From Physcomitrium patens (Eukaryota; Streptophyta; Bryopsida; Funariales; Funariaceae): a stretch of 64,000 nt of DNA. Location of the stretch: assembly GCF_000002425.4 (NCBI RefSeq), contig NC_037264.1, positions 8,530,891 to 8,594,890 of the forward strand, written 5' to 3'. Position numbers and translations under genes: made by a program. Shown here one piece after another: positions 33,399 through 45,477 of this stretch; the first letter of the stretch is position 1, and each line of letters begins with the position of its first letter. A model generated the notes under the pieces. The model was not told the origin of the DNA. It made no database searches and saw nothing but the letters and a program-made list of their open reading frames with translations.

Positions 33399-35449
33399 TG
33401 TGAACTCAAATAAACCTCTACTAGTTGGAAGTTTGTTTTAGTTTAGAAAAAGTGACTTGATTAGGTGAATTTAAAAGTAAGGCCATTATTCAAATTTTAA
33501 TCCAATCATTAGTTGTTATTGTTAAAACACCAAGTTATTAATCAAATCTTCTAATCATTATTCACATTCACAATGATAATTTACTCATTAAATTTTATGA
33601 AAAATAATTCCTTGTTTTAATTCTAATTATATGATTTAGTTTTAAATAATTTTTTTTCTTTTTTTTTCTTTTTTTATTAGGTTTTTTATTTTATTTTATT
33701 TTTTATTATTAATAATTTTTTGAAATATATAAATTATTACTTCTTAAATAACTAGTGTTAAGAGTAATTAATTAATTTATTTATTATTAATCCATAGTAA
33801 AGATAAAATCTTAGGTAAAAATTAAAAGTTTAAGTTTTAACAAATTGATAATATAAAATAAAGTTATTGAATAAATTAAAAGTAAAAAGTAAAAATAAAA
33901 AAATAAAATTTAAAAGTTATAAGTAAAATTTAAAGTTCAAATTTTACATATGGAAGTTACAAGTTACTGTAAAAATAAATGAGAAGATAAAAACTAAGAA
34001 GGATGAAGAGAAGGCACCTTGATAACGACTAAGAATTTAGTGCAGCAACTCTCTTCTACTCCAAAATTTGCCAACCATTCGTATCAGCTTCAATTCTCAT
34101 GATTTTTGCTTGGTTGAAAACTTCACTTTAAGACGCTCTTGCTTCAAGAAATTTTGTGGCAATCCAATAACTGAGGCATGCGCAATGCTCCTTCAAAGTT
34201 GAATAACCGAGACCACCATAGCAGCTTACCACCCTTCTTTCCAAAATTCACAAAAAATTTGTTTTAGCTCCAAATTGAGCAAGCCTAAGCTTGTTGGAAA
34301 GCTGACAGTAAGAGGTATGTGCTCAAAAACATTCACTACAAAAATTAAAAGGACCAAAGATTGATTGGGAAAAATCCGTGGCCCTTCAAACCCACTTAAC
34401 TATAGAAGTATTTGGAAACCACTAATACTAAGGAAGAGCCTTCTAAACCACAATAAGCACCCTCTACAATACAAAATCAATGATCACACATTCACAAGGT
34501 GTACAATGAGCATTAGGATCTAAAATGAAATTGGAATTAGGATTTTAGGCCAAGATTTGGCATAGCTTCGCTCTTCATCAAAAAAGAGAGAAAGAGAGGG
34601 CTTGGACAACCAAGCCACTCTTATACTATTGAGTGGTGGCTTGTAGGAGGTCGGCCATATCTCCACCCTTGATCTCTAAGATCTCTAATGTAGATCTATG
34701 GCCTTCATTCATCCAAGAGCTAATCCCGTCACTAAGACTGATGACTCTTGTAAGTGGTCAAAAAAACATTTTTTTTATAAATCTAACTTCACCATTTTGT
34801 TTAAAACACCTCTATATAATAATATTGACTACTTATCTATCCCAATCCACATTCATATGCAATTTTTATGAACTTTTTACCTCCAAGAATTTTGGCAATT
34901 ATTGAAAATTCCTTCAAAAATGACATCTTCATGGCTCCACTTGTAATTTGGTGGAGAGGTGCTGATCTTGTTTTCTTCACTCCATGAAGCAAATCCAATG
35001 CCGCCATTGCATTTGGAAGGCTTCTATTAATTAGAAAAGCCACTTTGTTATTTGAATTTGTTGAATTAAGAGAAAAACTTCAAATTACCCTTACTAATTT
35101 TTACTAGAATCTTTTTTAGAAGCTTATGATTTTAATTCATTCTAAATCATATGAGATGATTTTAAGTGAATTCATAGGCTCTCAATCAATTCTTATAGCA
35201 ATGACTATAATTTCTAAATTACTAAAACTAATTAATTTGCTATTCTAATTTTCTAAAGTCTATGATTTTTATCCTAATTAATCCAATTTAAAGAATTAAG
35301 TTAAGATTTGTACCATCAAAGGTTATAACCCTCAAAATTCTACAAAACTAGATTTTACTTATATAAATCATAATCTAACTTGTTCAATTACTACAAAATA
35401 TGAAAAAAAAATGTAAAATTTAATCTTGGAACATACTCTAGAGCTCACA
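33399..35449. repeat. Solo LTR H (2051 bp) in D2 gag
   Basis: The block starts TGTGAACTC and ends GAGCTCACA, near-perfect inverted ends with TG...CA. It is flanked by an exact 5-bp duplication, acaag at 33394-33398 and 35450-35454, and D2 gag continues on both sides. The body is non-coding, very A+T-rich near 33600-33960, with a purine-rich stretch near 34590. Length and ends fit a solo LTR. A terminal-inverted-repeat element is less likely, since only about nine bases are inverted. Orientation is not known. Confidence 0.8.
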
Positions 35450-35454
35450 ACAAG

Positions 35455-37006
35455 AGAATCTTGTGGCCCTTGATTATTTTCCTCTCTCTTATTATACAAT
35501 GGGATTTGCTAGTCTCGTGTATTAAAATTAAATTGAGCATTGTACTATTGATATATATGTCCCGACTACTTATAATTTCTACATACTATAGTATATTCAA
35601 TACTAGCCCTTAGATTGAGACACTTACTAGCATAATGTCCTATCTGCCTGCAAGAATAACATCAAAGTGGTCTTCTTCTAATTCCATCAATAATATTGGA
35701 TGTTTCTACTAGTATATATCAGCTGGGCCTATCCCATATTAGATGGATAAATGATCCCAACTATCCAATTGATACTGTACAATCTAAAATAGGTTTCTGA
35801 ATGGGTGGATATTGAGAATATCCTTGCTGATTTTGCTCAATATATTAAAAATTGGATCCACATTCTTCATTATACTTAGAATTTTGAAAACTAGAAAAAT
35901 TTCTATTTTATTTATTTGAATGATTCTCATTCCAGCCAAACCTATTTTCTGTGTGGACTTGATTAACATCCCACAAAGTTGGTTTAATCATGGTCTGATT
36001 ACCGAATTATTGTTGCTATTATAAATTCCAACAATTGGTGGTGGCATGCTTACCCCCACAAAATGTATATTGTACAATCATTTGGGATGGTGAAGAACAT
36101 TCTATTACCATATGGCCTTGTCCTTTACAATTATTGCACCAAATATTGGAACGCATATTGGTCAATTTATGTCTCTTCTCCTTAACTTTTATCAGATTTA
36201 CAACCAATTCATCCATCTTCTTTTTCAAAGTTAATAACAAAGTCTCATTTGGATCCTTTGATAATATTACATTAGGTAATTCTTTTATAGGCACTGGTTT
36301 TTGATATAGGATGTGTGGCGAATATGGCACTGCTACTGTTAGTAATACAACCTATAATGAAATAGTATTAACTAATCCATGGAGATTAAGATTTGTATTG
36401 TAAACAATCATTCTTAGATAACTAAGCACTGTTTCATTCTAAGCTAGCATTTGATAATCTCCCTGAGATGGAATCATCATGGCTCTTGTGATTTGGAATA
36501 GGTTATAATGAAATTCTTCTATTACATTAGCTCGATCAAGCGAGGAAGCAACAGTGGCTAGTTGAGCCTCCTTTATAAATATCTTCATTTCTGATAGATA
36601 TAGACAAAAAAAATGAATCTAGCATTTGGTTATTTAGCCATTTACAAAGGATATCTTCTACTTGGCCATAATATGATTGCATCATTATTCTTGATAACAT
36701 TCAACTATTCATTAACCTTTCTTTGAGATGATCTTCAAATCCAATTGGTCAAAAATGGATTAAAAACATATTTTTTAATGCCTCCCAATAAAAAAATTGG
36801 CCTATAGGTTGGTGATTATACCATTCAAATGTTGTATCTTTCAAGGTCGTTGGCAACCACCTCAACCAAATATCTTTAGTTCTACCATTATTGGCTATAC
36901 ATGCAGTCAAGAACTGAGACAAATGTTGATTTGGTTCTATATATGGCCATCCTCGAAAAGTAGGTAATGGAGCTACACTAATTGTGCAATCATCCACTAC
37001 ACTCAT
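35455..37006 (-). pseudogene. D2 gag
   Basis: Segment 36749-37006 is the gag start side (FRGWPYIEPNQHLSQFLTAC, then LPTTLKDTTFEWYNHQPIG), a capsid pattern of plant Ty3/gypsy gags. Segment 36019-36330 has WCNNCKGQGHMVIECSSP and CTFCGGKHATTNCW, two zinc knuckles. The rest down to 35455 matches D1 9450-9640. Broken. Confidence 0.78.
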
Positions 37007-37142
37007 TTAGACCACAATTGGAAATCCTAGACCCCTTGTCACAATTAAAGATAACAATGTTTCACTTAATTCTTTATTAAAATAAACATTGGCTTCTCTA
37101 ATTGTCTTTTTTGGACTATTTGGTTGTTTTAGTTGATCAAGA

Positions 37143-37284
37143 GATAATTAATTGTGTGACCCTAACATGAAAACTCATACGGATAGTCTTTTTCCATATT
37201 TCAATCTTCCTATACAGGTATTATTTTGATTAGATTGGTCTAGAGTAAGTAAAACAATAATCACATTTTTGGCACCACTATCAA
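37143..37284 (-). other. D2 leader between LTR and gag
   Basis: Non-coding block between the LTR and gag; its copy at 30643-30770 defines its extent. A TGGTGCC stretch (minus strand, near 37285-37291) could be a primer binding site, but I cannot fix the LTR end. Confidence 0.5.
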
Positions 37285-37928
37285 AAAATTGACAATAGTA
37301 TTAAATGTTAGAAATTAACTGCCAAACATGTGATAGTGGATGTCACACGAAGAGATTACAAAATTAATGCTAATTCGGAAGTGAAGTCAAATGTATAATT
37401 AGACTAGAGATGGAAAGCAATTTCAATATTATATGATGAAAGATTATAGTTAAAAAGAATGAAAACATTGTACTAAAAAAAATACGCTAATTGAAAGAAA
37501 AACAACTATGCTATACGTCTTCTGCATTCTATCAAAGAAAATATTACAATGGATAATTCTATCTTACATATCCACTATCTCCTCTCCTTTCCAAACTTAT
37601 AACAACAATAGGTTATACTACACTATCTTAAAAGACTACATAAAACATTCCATAATCAAATCACTAGAATTCTCTAAACTAACTATCATTTCCATTAGTC
37701 TACTTCACACAATTCCAAATTCCACACACTTATTCTTGAATGTCAATATTTAATGTATTATAATTCTTCCAGTTATATCCATACTTCACAAATATCTTCC
37801 ATTATTGACTTTCTAAGCTTTCACTTATAATTCAATATACAATAAATTTAATTTCTTATTTGATATGATCTATATCAAATCTTTCTTTCATTCCAAAATT
37901 TCACTTCATAATATTCAAAAACTATCCA
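37285..37928 (-). repeat. D2 LTR
   Basis: On the minus strand it begins TGGATAGTTTTTGAATATT, matching D1 30254 onward for about 390 bp. The inner end is approximate. No reading frame of interest. Confidence 0.6.
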
Positions 37929-38265
37929 TTACTCTTATTTTATAAAAAAAATAAAGAATAAAAAAGTAGCATCAAGCTTATCTTAGCTCATGATTATCAC
38001 AATTTGTCCCTTTCTACTTCTTCTTCAATCTACTTATGCTTTTTTTAAAATACCAACCATTATACAACTGATGATAACTACTTTTTTTGACTCCATTATC
38101 TATTCTATCTGGTAAATTATCCATTCATTAGTTTACTAGCTTCTCTTAATTCTACATATCGGGTATTGTAAAACAAAAAAATCCTACCCATTCTATATAG
38201 TCCCAGTCGTAACTATAAAACATCCTTGCAAATACGAAATTGGTAAAAGAAAATTACTTCAATAG
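37929..38265 (-). pseudogene. Tail of a D third ORF beyond the D2 LTR
   Basis: Minus strand matches D1 29930-30250, from the tail of the coiled-coil ORF to the LTR edge. It lies on the far side of the D2 LTR, as the 3' end of a second D unit would. It stops at 38265 against B2. Confidence 0.6.
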
Positions 38266-38269
38266 AACC

Positions 38270-38680
38270 CTTAAAAATTCTATAATTCTTTGGCTCATTG
38301 ATAACATGAAATTGAGGTTGTTCCTTCCAATAGATATTTATATTGGTTTTTTGTCATTCTTGAGCTTCCTTTAATTTTACCTTTATTATTGCATATAGCT
38401 TTGACAATCAATTTGCCACATCTTTCGTTACAAGATTATCAACTTTTGAAAAGTCAAAAGTATCAAATTATGGATGATAACCGTAATTGACAAAGAAAGG
38501 TGTTTGTTGAGTAGAAGAATGTACTGAATTATTATAAGCAAACTCTGCCAATGGCAAAAGAGTTGTCCAATCATCTTGTTGATAGTTGATGGTACACCTC
38601 AAATACTACTTTAAAATTTGATTTACTTGTTCTATTTTTCCATCAGTTTGAGGGTAGAAAGCTGAAGATAATTTATTTTG
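38270..38680 (-). pseudogene. B2 integrase C-terminal part
   Basis: Matches B4 60790-61180 on the plus strand, including the regions read as FANYGYHPxLDTFDFSKVD and [13 protein letters not shown] in B4. Decayed. Confidence 0.75.
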
Positions 38681-38719
38681 GTTTCAATAAAATTATCTTT
38701 TATTGGTCAAAAGTTACCT

Positions 38720-40080
38720 TTTCTTCTTTTGATGTAAGATAAGAACATCTAAAAAGGACATTAGACAAACCTTGTTGTTTCCCTAGCTGATAAGTAATAT
38801 TAAACTCAAATCTTGATAAAGACATGCTCCAACAAGCTTGGCAATGATTCAAAATACGTACTCACATGAAATATTCGAGGTTCTTGTAATCCATATATAC
38901 AATGACTAGAGTTGAAGTTAATTCTAAATAATGATGCTATTCTTGAAAAGAATCCATGATTGCAAGAAGTTCTTTGTTGTAGATTTTATAATTAATCTTC
39001 GCTACTAAAAATTTTCTTCAATGAAAAGCTATTGGATGAAGTTTGTTATCTGCTCCTATTTGTGATAAGACTGCACCAAAGGCAAAATCAGATGCATCTA
39101 TCTCCATAAAAAATACTTTGGACAAGTCAACATGCTGCAAGATTGGTATAGAAGTAAAAGCTTTCTTCAAAGCTTCAAATGATGCTTCTGCTTCTTCATT
39201 CTATTCAACCTTATTTTTACAAGTTAAGCATGTAAGTGGTACTGCAACTTGAAAAACATTCTTGATGAAGATCTAATATTAATTGGCAAATCTCAAAAAG
39301 CATTATATATTTCTTATTATTTTTGAAATCTTTCAGTCCATGATTGTATAAATTTTTTTACAATCCATCATTAGACAATTGTTTGAAATGATGCATTTTA
39401 AGAAGTCAACTTGAGTAGTATGGAATATACACTTTTTTATCTTGGCGTACAATCTTGCATCCTTAAGTTTTTGTAATACACGACAAATATGACTTCATGT
39501 TCTTCTGCATTCTTAGAGTAGATTAAAATGTCATCTAAGTAATAGACAACATCATCTAGAAATTCATAAAAAATATCATTCATTCATAAGCTGTTGAAAA
39601 GCAGTTGGTACATTCATGAGTCCAAAAGGCATGACATTATATTCAAAGTGTCCATACCTTGTTCGAAATGCAATCTTCTATTCATCTCCTTCTTTAATGC
39701 GGACCAGATTATATGTTCCTCATAGATTTATTTTTGTATAGATCTTAGCTTGATTTAATTGATCAAGAAGTCTAAATATCAAAGGCAAAGTATATCAATT
39801 CTTAATGGTAATCTTATTGAGTCCTTAATAATCTATGAACATTTGCAATGATCCATCATTTTTCTTCACAAATAAGATAGAAGCTCTTACATGAGATTTT
39901 GAATATCATATGAAATTCTTAATCAAATTCTCATCAATATAGTTCTTTAGTTCAACCAACTCATTTTGTGATAAACTATAGATTGCACCAAATGGTAGTT
40001 GAGTTTCTTCTTTAAAATCGATTGACCAATCATATAGATGATACTTTAGGAGAATATTTACATTCTTTTTCTCAAAAACA
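38720..40080 (-). pseudogene. B2 RNase H and reverse transcriptase
   Basis: Collinear with B4 61900-63250. Recognisable plus-strand blocks are the RNase H start near 39040-39120 (METDASDFALG side), the Y-x-D-D region near 39520-39560, and the VMPFGLTN region near 39610-39650. Decayed. Confidence 0.78.
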
Positions 40081-40091
40081 TCTTAAAATTT

Positions 40092-40700
40092 TTAATATTG
40101 ACTTGAAATTTCACTTGAAATCTTTCTATCATTTAAAATGGGTGTAGCATAAATAACAAAAGAAGATCCTTCTTTTGCAACATAGAAAAAAGCTTTTGTA
40201 CCTAGAAGTATATGTTTTGTTATACTAGACACATAGCTTTCTATTGGATTAGAAAAACTCTTAATGATATTTGAAGAAAAATCAAGTTTATAAGAAATCC
40301 AATCTATCACAGGATTATACTTTTTTAGCCATGATAAACCTAAAATGATTGGATTAGAGAGAGATCTAATTATATTAAAAATTATGCAACTATTATTACC
40401 ATTTATTACTACATCTATAAGAAGTGTTTCATAAGTAACATCTCCAAAAGATAATGGACGACTGTCTATGACTTCTACGTGTATAGATTTAGTTTATCAA
40501 ACCAACTATATATTATGACCTTTAACAAATTCTTTATCTAAAAAATAAGTTGAGGCTCCTAAATCTATTAAAGCAAATTATAAGATTCTAAACACACATC
40601 TATTGTAAAACAAGGAGAAGGTTTTGAGGAGAAAATAAGACCTTCATTAGGAATACAAGATTCCAGCCACATGATCCCGATTGTAGCTGGACAAATTTAT
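40092..40700 (-). pseudogene. B2 protease
   Basis: Segment 40092-40310 (IDWISYKLDFSSN, AFFYVAKEGSSFVIYATPI) matches B4 near 63320-63500. The protease loop region lies near 40550-40580. Decayed. Confidence 0.7.
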
Positions 40701-40769
40701 TTTTTGACATATTTTCATCTTTGACAGTAATGCTCCTCATTTTGTAGTTGCATCATTTCTTTGGATAAT

Positions 40770-41690
40770 ATTGAGTAATGTACTTAGTTTCTCCACAATA
40801 TAAACATAGTCCTTCTTGATGACAATGAGTCTTTTCTTATTTAGTAAGAGGTTTATAATATAGTGTATCAATTTCCATGTCTTCTACTTCCAAATGCTTA
40901 GATTGAGAAGTCATTGGTATTGTCATTGAATTGTAATAATATTGAGGTTCCGTTATGCGATTCTTAAATTGAAACTCAAGAAGGTAATTGTCATATTTAA
41001 CAACAAAGTCAATTGCTTGACTCAATGTTTGAGGATTAGATAAATTGAGCATCAATTTCTTTACTTCATATTGTAATCCATAGAAAAATTGGCTGATGAG
41101 TGCTGCATCATCTTACTTGATATTTATTACTAATTGTCAAAATTGTGAAGCATATAATGTCATTGATCAATTACCTTGTTACAAGATACAAATCTTGTTG
41201 GTTGCACGATGGATTGCATCATGTTCTCCATATATAGATCAAAACTCTACTAAAAATACTTTCAAATTATCTAATATTAGATCACGTCATTCAAAAAATA
41301 ATAAAAACCATGATAAAGCAGAACTTGAAAGTAGTATTCTAATAAACCTGACTTGTGACCCTTGAGTTGGATAACTTTGAGGTTGCAGTTCAATCACGAT
41401 TTGTACCTAATTGATGAATCCTTGAAACTTACATCTTGTACCATCAAACTTCTTAAACAATCCAAATTTTTGGTTTCTTAAAACTTGAGTGATGTTCTAT
41501 TGTAGGAGCAATAGTATGGCTTGGTGTGGATGTTTAAACAACTTCAATCATCTCTATATCTTCATTGCATAATAATCTTGTTGCTCCTTGTAGTGGTAGA
41601 CTAAGTTGATGCATTGCAAGTATTAACTCTCTTATTTGCTCTTACATTTGAGTCATTACACTCTTCATTTCAGCAAGCTTTGCCATGCAA
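40770..41690 (-). pseudogene. B2 gag
   Basis: Minus strand holds the knuckle region near 40770-40830. Segment 40837-41055 has LNLSNPQTLSQAIDFVVKYDN, matching B1 near 13230-13290. Further parts match B1 gag up to an ATG near 41685. Decayed. Confidence 0.72.
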
Positions 41691-41872
41691 GCATAATAAA
41701 AAATAAAAATAACTATATATATATATATATCTATTTACAAAATATAAAATTCAAGAATCAAGAAAAAAAATTCTATAAACAGTATCAGTTTAGAAGAGGA
41801 TAATCTGTAATGTCTAATATGCTTATGTCTTATAAAAAAAATGGATAATCCACTCTTAATCAAGAAATGACA

Positions 41873-41885
41873 AAGCTCTGATATT
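41873..41885 (-). other. B2 primer binding site
   Basis: Minus strand CAATATCAGAGCT, the initiator-Met-like site as in B1, about 20 bases inside the LTR. Confidence 0.7.
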
Positions 41886-41906
41886 GTATATGTACTCTTG
41901 CCAATC

Positions 41907-42450
41907 TGTCAAGAATACAAACAAAAAGAAGATGCATAGAGTCGTGAAATCTGTATGAAAAGGAAAGTGACAAAATAGAAGAAAGTATATATATTCAAAA
42001 AAGAACTGGAATAGCTATTGCCAAAGACTACAAAACATAAGACTCTTGAAACTAGACTAAAAAACAAGAAAGAAGTTGACAAGAGTGAAGAAGGCCTTAC
42101 TCTTGCTTCTATATATACTACTTAATTAAGAAATATGTGGCAATATGCTATAGGACCTCTAATATGCATCCAACTTGTAAGACACATGTCTAATTTGTAA
42201 GGCAAGTTTCTTAGATGTATGCCATATGTCCAATTTATACTACAAGTGGTCAACATGACGACATGAAGCCTCCTTATTGACCAAGTTTTCAACATATCAA
42301 TTACCTATAGACATGTATAAAAGCAAAACAACATCTATGAAGCTTCTAAGAAGCTTTGTATAAGATATTATCATATTTATTTACTTTGACTTACTTCTAC
42401 CTATTCTTATTATCTAGATAATTATCAATATAAATATGTATGTCCATTAT
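41907..42450 (-). repeat. B2 5' LTR (about 544 bp)
   Basis: The plus strand starts TGTCAAGAATAC and runs to GTATGTCCATTAT, the reverse of the B LTR. The TATA region (TCTATATATACTAC) is near 42108. It directly touches the A-type LTR at 42451. Confidence 0.83.
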
Positions 42451-43770
42451 TGTATTGTGACTCGTTTATATGATGAAAATATGACTAATTTTTTTTTTTT
42501 TAATAATATTCTATTATATTAATTCAACATGAATTCAAAATATTTTAATAAGGCTTTTATGAAAGCCTCTTAGCCTATTTTCTTGTCTTAATAGTAACTA
42601 GATGAAAGTTAATTAGTATTTTTACCTTCTAGGATATAAAAACTCTTTTACTGCCTTAAAAAGGCTATAAATTATTAAAATTATAGTAGAAGAAGTAAAT
42701 GGTTTATATAATTGATACTAAGATCAAGTTGAGGGTAGGATTGGGCTAAAATATCCTTAGGATAGATTAGATTGATATCCAAGGGTCGACCGTTTATCAG
42801 ACATGGTCAAAATCAGATCTCTAGTCATAAAAACGATTGCCTAGGACAAATTAGGATTTTATTCAAAAATCAAAGATTATAATTTAGGAGCTAGCTTAAA
42901 GCTCTTTCCAAGCACATAAAGATAGTTTTTTTAGGATTTTTTAGGACGAAGAAATTGTTATTCAAAGTCAGGGTTTATATTGGTGATTTGGGTTTTATAT
43001 AATATAACTAGGGCTAGCAATTTTGGCTAGTTCGTGCAACCAGTGTAACATCTACGGTTAAAAATTTGAAACTATTTGGATTATTAAGTGTACTAAGTAT
43101 ATAGAAATTTTTTTGATAATCTAACGGTGTGGTTTAGAGATATTTGGATTTTAGTACAAGAGGATTTTGGAAGTTGGCTATTTGGAATTGGATAGGATTT
43201 CTATGATATCTAGAGTTCTACTTGTTAAAATAAGGTAAAATTTGGCATGGTATTGAAGGACTTAAAGATCAAGTTGCACACCAATTTTGAATTAAATTTA
43301 ATAGTTGGAGAAGGAAAAATCATTGTTGGGATTTTTGCTTTACTTTTCAAGTTGGTGGCCAAGTGATGTTAGTGCAATTTTTGGAGGTTTTCTCACAATC
43401 TATAAGTTGGATTGGGCTGAAAATTCTTAAACATATAGAAGACTTACATTGAAATTTGTATGAAAAATTTCACATCAAGTGGACGATCAGATTAGAAGTT
43501 ATAGCTTATTAAAGCTCACTGATTAGGATTAGGGCTTATAAGAAAAATCTAAATTTCTTAAATATGAAAGTAACAAGGTAATTGAGGTTTATGTATGATT
43601 GAGGCTACTAAGAAGAGTGTTTTTTAGCACTTTTGAATTGAAATTTGGATTATATTCTTTTCATATGGATGAAACGTATTAGGATTTCTTGAATACTTGT
43701 GAAATACAATCTTACCTTCTATAGCTAGGTACCTAGTGTATTCCTAAACAAGACAATACGTAATATGACA
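42451..43770 (+). repeat. A-type LTR A3a (1320 bp)
   Basis: Starts TGTATTGTGACTCG and ends AATACGTAATATGACA, the plus-strand form of the family A ends (TGTCGTGTTGTAACAC ... GTAATACGACA). The body is a variant unlike A1 and A2. From about 42490 to 43675 it is nearly identical to the LTR at 50140-57523 with C2 left out, then the two differ sharply. B3 pol starts directly after it. No clear target duplication. Confidence 0.75.
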
Positions 43771-44277
43771 CCTTGATATTAAGTTGGTCCATTCTATCTC
43801 ACATTGGAAAGATCCAAAAATAATTAAAGATGTATAATTTATTTAGAATTTCTATTTTCTATCAAATTTCAATCAATAAAATTTTAAAAAAAATTATTCT
43901 TTGTACATGTTTGATATATAAAGATAAATTTGAATAGAAAAAAAAGATAAAGTTACTTTTTAAGCTTTAAATATAGTTTTTATTTCTTCACTAATTTTAT
44001 ATTATATGAACATTTATAAGATTTTTTTTATAGAAATAGATTTATCAAACTTTATTCTAAGATTGGTATTGTTACAATTTAGGATGGATAATAAATTTTA
44101 TCTAGGAGCATTATATTCCAAAAACTTTTCAATAGCCAAAATTAACTATCAAAACAACAAAAAAGAGCTTCTTGCAATTAAAAATTTATTTCAATAATGG
44201 TGTTATTATCTTGAAGGTACTTCCAATCCAGCTACTACATAAATGGATCACAAGAATATCAAGTATTTCATGTCAGC
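43771..44277 (+). pseudogene. B3 RT end and RNase H
   Basis: From 43771 to about 43980 the DNA aligns with B1 14920-15130 (RT connection). Then KNFSIAKINYQNNKKELLAIKN at 44006-44197 matches the RNase H middle part. It resumes after F3 at 45478. Confidence 0.72.
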
Positions 44278-44281
44278 ATGT

Positions 44282-45473
44282 TATCATATTATAAATATTT
44301 CTAATATGTAAAATTTAATTAAAACATATAATATATTTATAAATCTTAATTTATATTACAGTAGTAAGTAGGTTAATTTAAAAAGAATTGATGTAAAAAA
44401 ATTTATTTTAAAATTTACTTATTTTAATTATAGTGATTAAATTCTATAAGATTTAGGTATTTAGTATCAAATTTTACGAGAAGATTAGAGCTCAAAGATG
44501 AAAATCAAAACTATTAAGAATCTTATTTGGAAGGATAAAAATAAGGTATGGATAGATGAAGGTAAGGAGTGAAGGTCTTCATCTCTTTTGGTCAAAGTTC
44601 ATAACTAATAAGCTTTCAATAGGCTATCTGCAACCATAATAAGGTTTTTGGTAACTTTAAAATGAGCATTTGAGAATTCGAAGGAAAAATTAGAAGGTTT
44701 ATGATTTAGACTACAATTTGTACATAAAATTTAGAAGATTTGGAATTAGAATGAAGAAGATATGGTTGTTTAAAGTTAATGAGACTTTTAAGATATATTG
44801 TTGCTCTTATGAAGATACGAGGAGTTTTATGGCAATTTTTAGAAATTGAGAAATACAATTGCAAGGATGATTTTAAGACCTATGTCTTTCATAAAAGAAT
44901 TTTTATATTCAAAGTTTTTATAAAAGAGTCATTGGCAGTTGAAGACAACATAAGCAATTCAAACACAATAAATGAACAATTTTATTGATAGTAATTTTTG
45001 GAGCCAAATCTTGAGTTTATGAAAAAGTTTTTTATTCAAAAATTTAGAAAGTTCGAATTATTAGGTCAAAATTTTATGTATCAATTTTTGTAGTATTAAA
45101 GTAATTAATTTGTGAGATATAAAAAAATTACACATACATGTATAAAAATTTGCAATTGAAATTTTTTATAGAAGTTGTTTAAAGCACATTAATATTGCAT
45201 GTAAAATTTGAATCTATTTGGATGGTTAAATTGTAAGATATGAACTGTTGAAATTCAAGAAAAAATTCTTTTAAAGAAAAATAAGATTTTAAATTATTTT
45301 TATTACATTTTGGATATTTTTTAATACTTAGGATTTATATATTGATGTAATTGCCTCTATAAAAATAATTTTATATATAAAATTAGTACTTTCTTATCTT
45401 AAAATTTGATTGAGTAGTTAATAATAGCCAAAAGTCTAATATTTTCTTTAAGCAAATCTTTTCTATTCCAACA
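44282..45473 (+). repeat. Solo LTR F3 (1192 bp) in B3
   Basis: Starts TATCATATTATAAATA and ends CTATTCCAACA, matching F1 and F2 allowing for transitions. The flanks atgt (44278-44281) and atat (45474-45477) fit a decayed 4-bp duplication of the acgt present in B1 at this point (GCACGTGTATT). RNase H sequence lies on both sides. Confidence 0.75.
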
Positions 45474-45477
45474 ATAT

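Larger units (their letters stand above)
30643..38265 (-). mobile_element. Element D2: second family D copy, rearranged
   Basis: The minus strand shows, from right to left, the tail of a third ORF, an LTR, leader, gag, protease region, RT and part of RNase H, then a second copy of the leader. The order of third-ORF tail, LTR and leader suggests two family D units sharing an LTR, later rearranged. Very decayed, with well over ten breaks, and strongly A+T-rich, so older-looking than D1. The H solo LTR sits in its gag. Confidence 0.75.
38266..42450 (-). mobile_element. Element B2: decayed family B chromovirus
   Basis: The minus strand shows a 5' LTR, primer site, gag, protease, RT, RNase H and an integrase C-terminal part, each alignable to B4. 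It is much more A+T-rich than B4 and broken in many places, over ten, so it is an older copy. It abuts D2 on the left and an A-type LTR on the right. Confidence 0.85.

Noticed and set aside
34633-35043. Open frames of 68 and 90 codons in the H solo LTR
   Set aside because: Overlapping, opposite strands, no motif, low-complexity Phe/Ile/Thr composition.
43790-43830. TCTCACATTGGAAAG as the start of a Copia-type LTR
   Set aside because: The whole stretch aligns with B1 RT near 14940-14990 (TATAGATTGGAAGATCC), so it is part of B3.
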